24,371 bases of DNA, from contig JASFHF010000031.1 in NCBI GenBank assembly GCA_050123375.1, positions 1 to 24,371 of the forward strand. Reading direction: 5' to 3'. The number at the start of each line of letters is the position of its first letter. The first letter of the stretch is position 1. This document shows positions 24,252 through 24,371 of the stretch, one piece after another. The position numbers and the translations under genes were made by a program. This DNA comes from JASFHF01 sp050123375 (GTDB lineage: Bacteria > Pseudomonadota > Gammaproteobacteria > UBA12402). The notes under the pieces were generated by a model that saw only the letters and a program-made list of their open reading frames with translations, did no database searches and was not told the DNA's origin.

Positions 24252-24371
24252 TGGGTCACAAAATTTAGACCACGTGATGGTATAAAATAAGATATAATCT
24301 TGGCCATAATAAAAAGAGGTCGAGCAGATGACAATAATAAAAAAACGTAAAAGATATAGTGCGGGTGAAAA
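24252..24371 (+). mobile_element. Left end of an IS3-type insertion sequence, cut by the window edge
   Basis: A probable terminal repeat begins with TGGGTCACAAAATTTAGACCA at 24252, followed by a TATAAT at 24293-24298 and the start of a transposase gene. The right end lies outside the window. Family assignment is from the first transposase residues and is tentative. Confidence 0.6.
24328..24371 (+). CDS. Transposase OrfA (IS3-like), N-terminal fragment
   Basis: The frame opens at ATG 24328 after AAGAGG (24314-24319) and reads MTIIKKRKRYSAGE to the window edge. Such a K/R-rich start followed by Y-S-A is typical of the helix-turn-helix OrfA of IS3-family elements. Only 14 residues are visible. 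Confidence 0.6.
   Translation, partial: MTIIKKRKRYSAGE

Overview
The window comes from an AT-rich gammaproteobacterium, most likely a host-associated or intracellular member of the Legionellales (Legionella/Coxiella relatives). The best evidence is an adjacent DotU(IcmH)-IcmF pair that stands alone between fis and pyrE, with no other type VI genes; this suits a Dot/Icm (type IVB) secretion system. Typical gammaproteobacterial genes (accB-accC, fis, rsmJ, pyrE) and a surface-sugar locus of the legionaminic-acid type agree. The assignment is inference from gene content; no rRNA or tRNA lies in the window.

Region 1 (1-8820) is a surface polysaccharide locus. A leftward operon (Gfo/Idh oxidoreductase, CMP-nonulosonate synthetase, SDR) resembles the PtmF/PtmB/PtmA set of Campylobacter. 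A second leftward group holds a Wzz-like chain-length regulator, a PtmE-like CBS-domain nucleotidyltransferase and a GtrA-like membrane protein. Between them, a rightward operon encodes a membrane-anchored GT2 glycosyltransferase, a nitroreductase-like protein and a heparinase-like protein. Divergent sigma70-type promoters at 2822-2912 drive the first and third groups.

Region 2 (8820-12381) holds a class II ribonucleotide reductase read leftward and, at its 3' end, a HigBA-type toxin-antitoxin module. The module lies between two direct copies of the last codons of the reductase gene, as if a small element had integrated there and restored the gene's end. The toxin has a TGA at its third codon. 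The reductase carries a duplicated lysine/threonine-rich tail at its N terminus.

Region 3 (12382-16088) carries rsmJ, a frameshifted ClpP-fold (SDH_sah-type) serine protease gene with a small downstream gene, a Bro-N antirepressor-like gene and a DedA-family membrane protein. The middle part looks accessory.

Region 4 (16250-23546) carries accB-accC, then 416 bp with a GC-rich hairpin, a clear promoter and a structured leader containing three chained tiny ORFs, then fis. Next come nested REP-like inverted repeats, dotU-icmF (overlapping ATGA) and pyrE. The right end has a lysine-rich protein of unknown function and the left end of an IS3-type element cut by the window edge.
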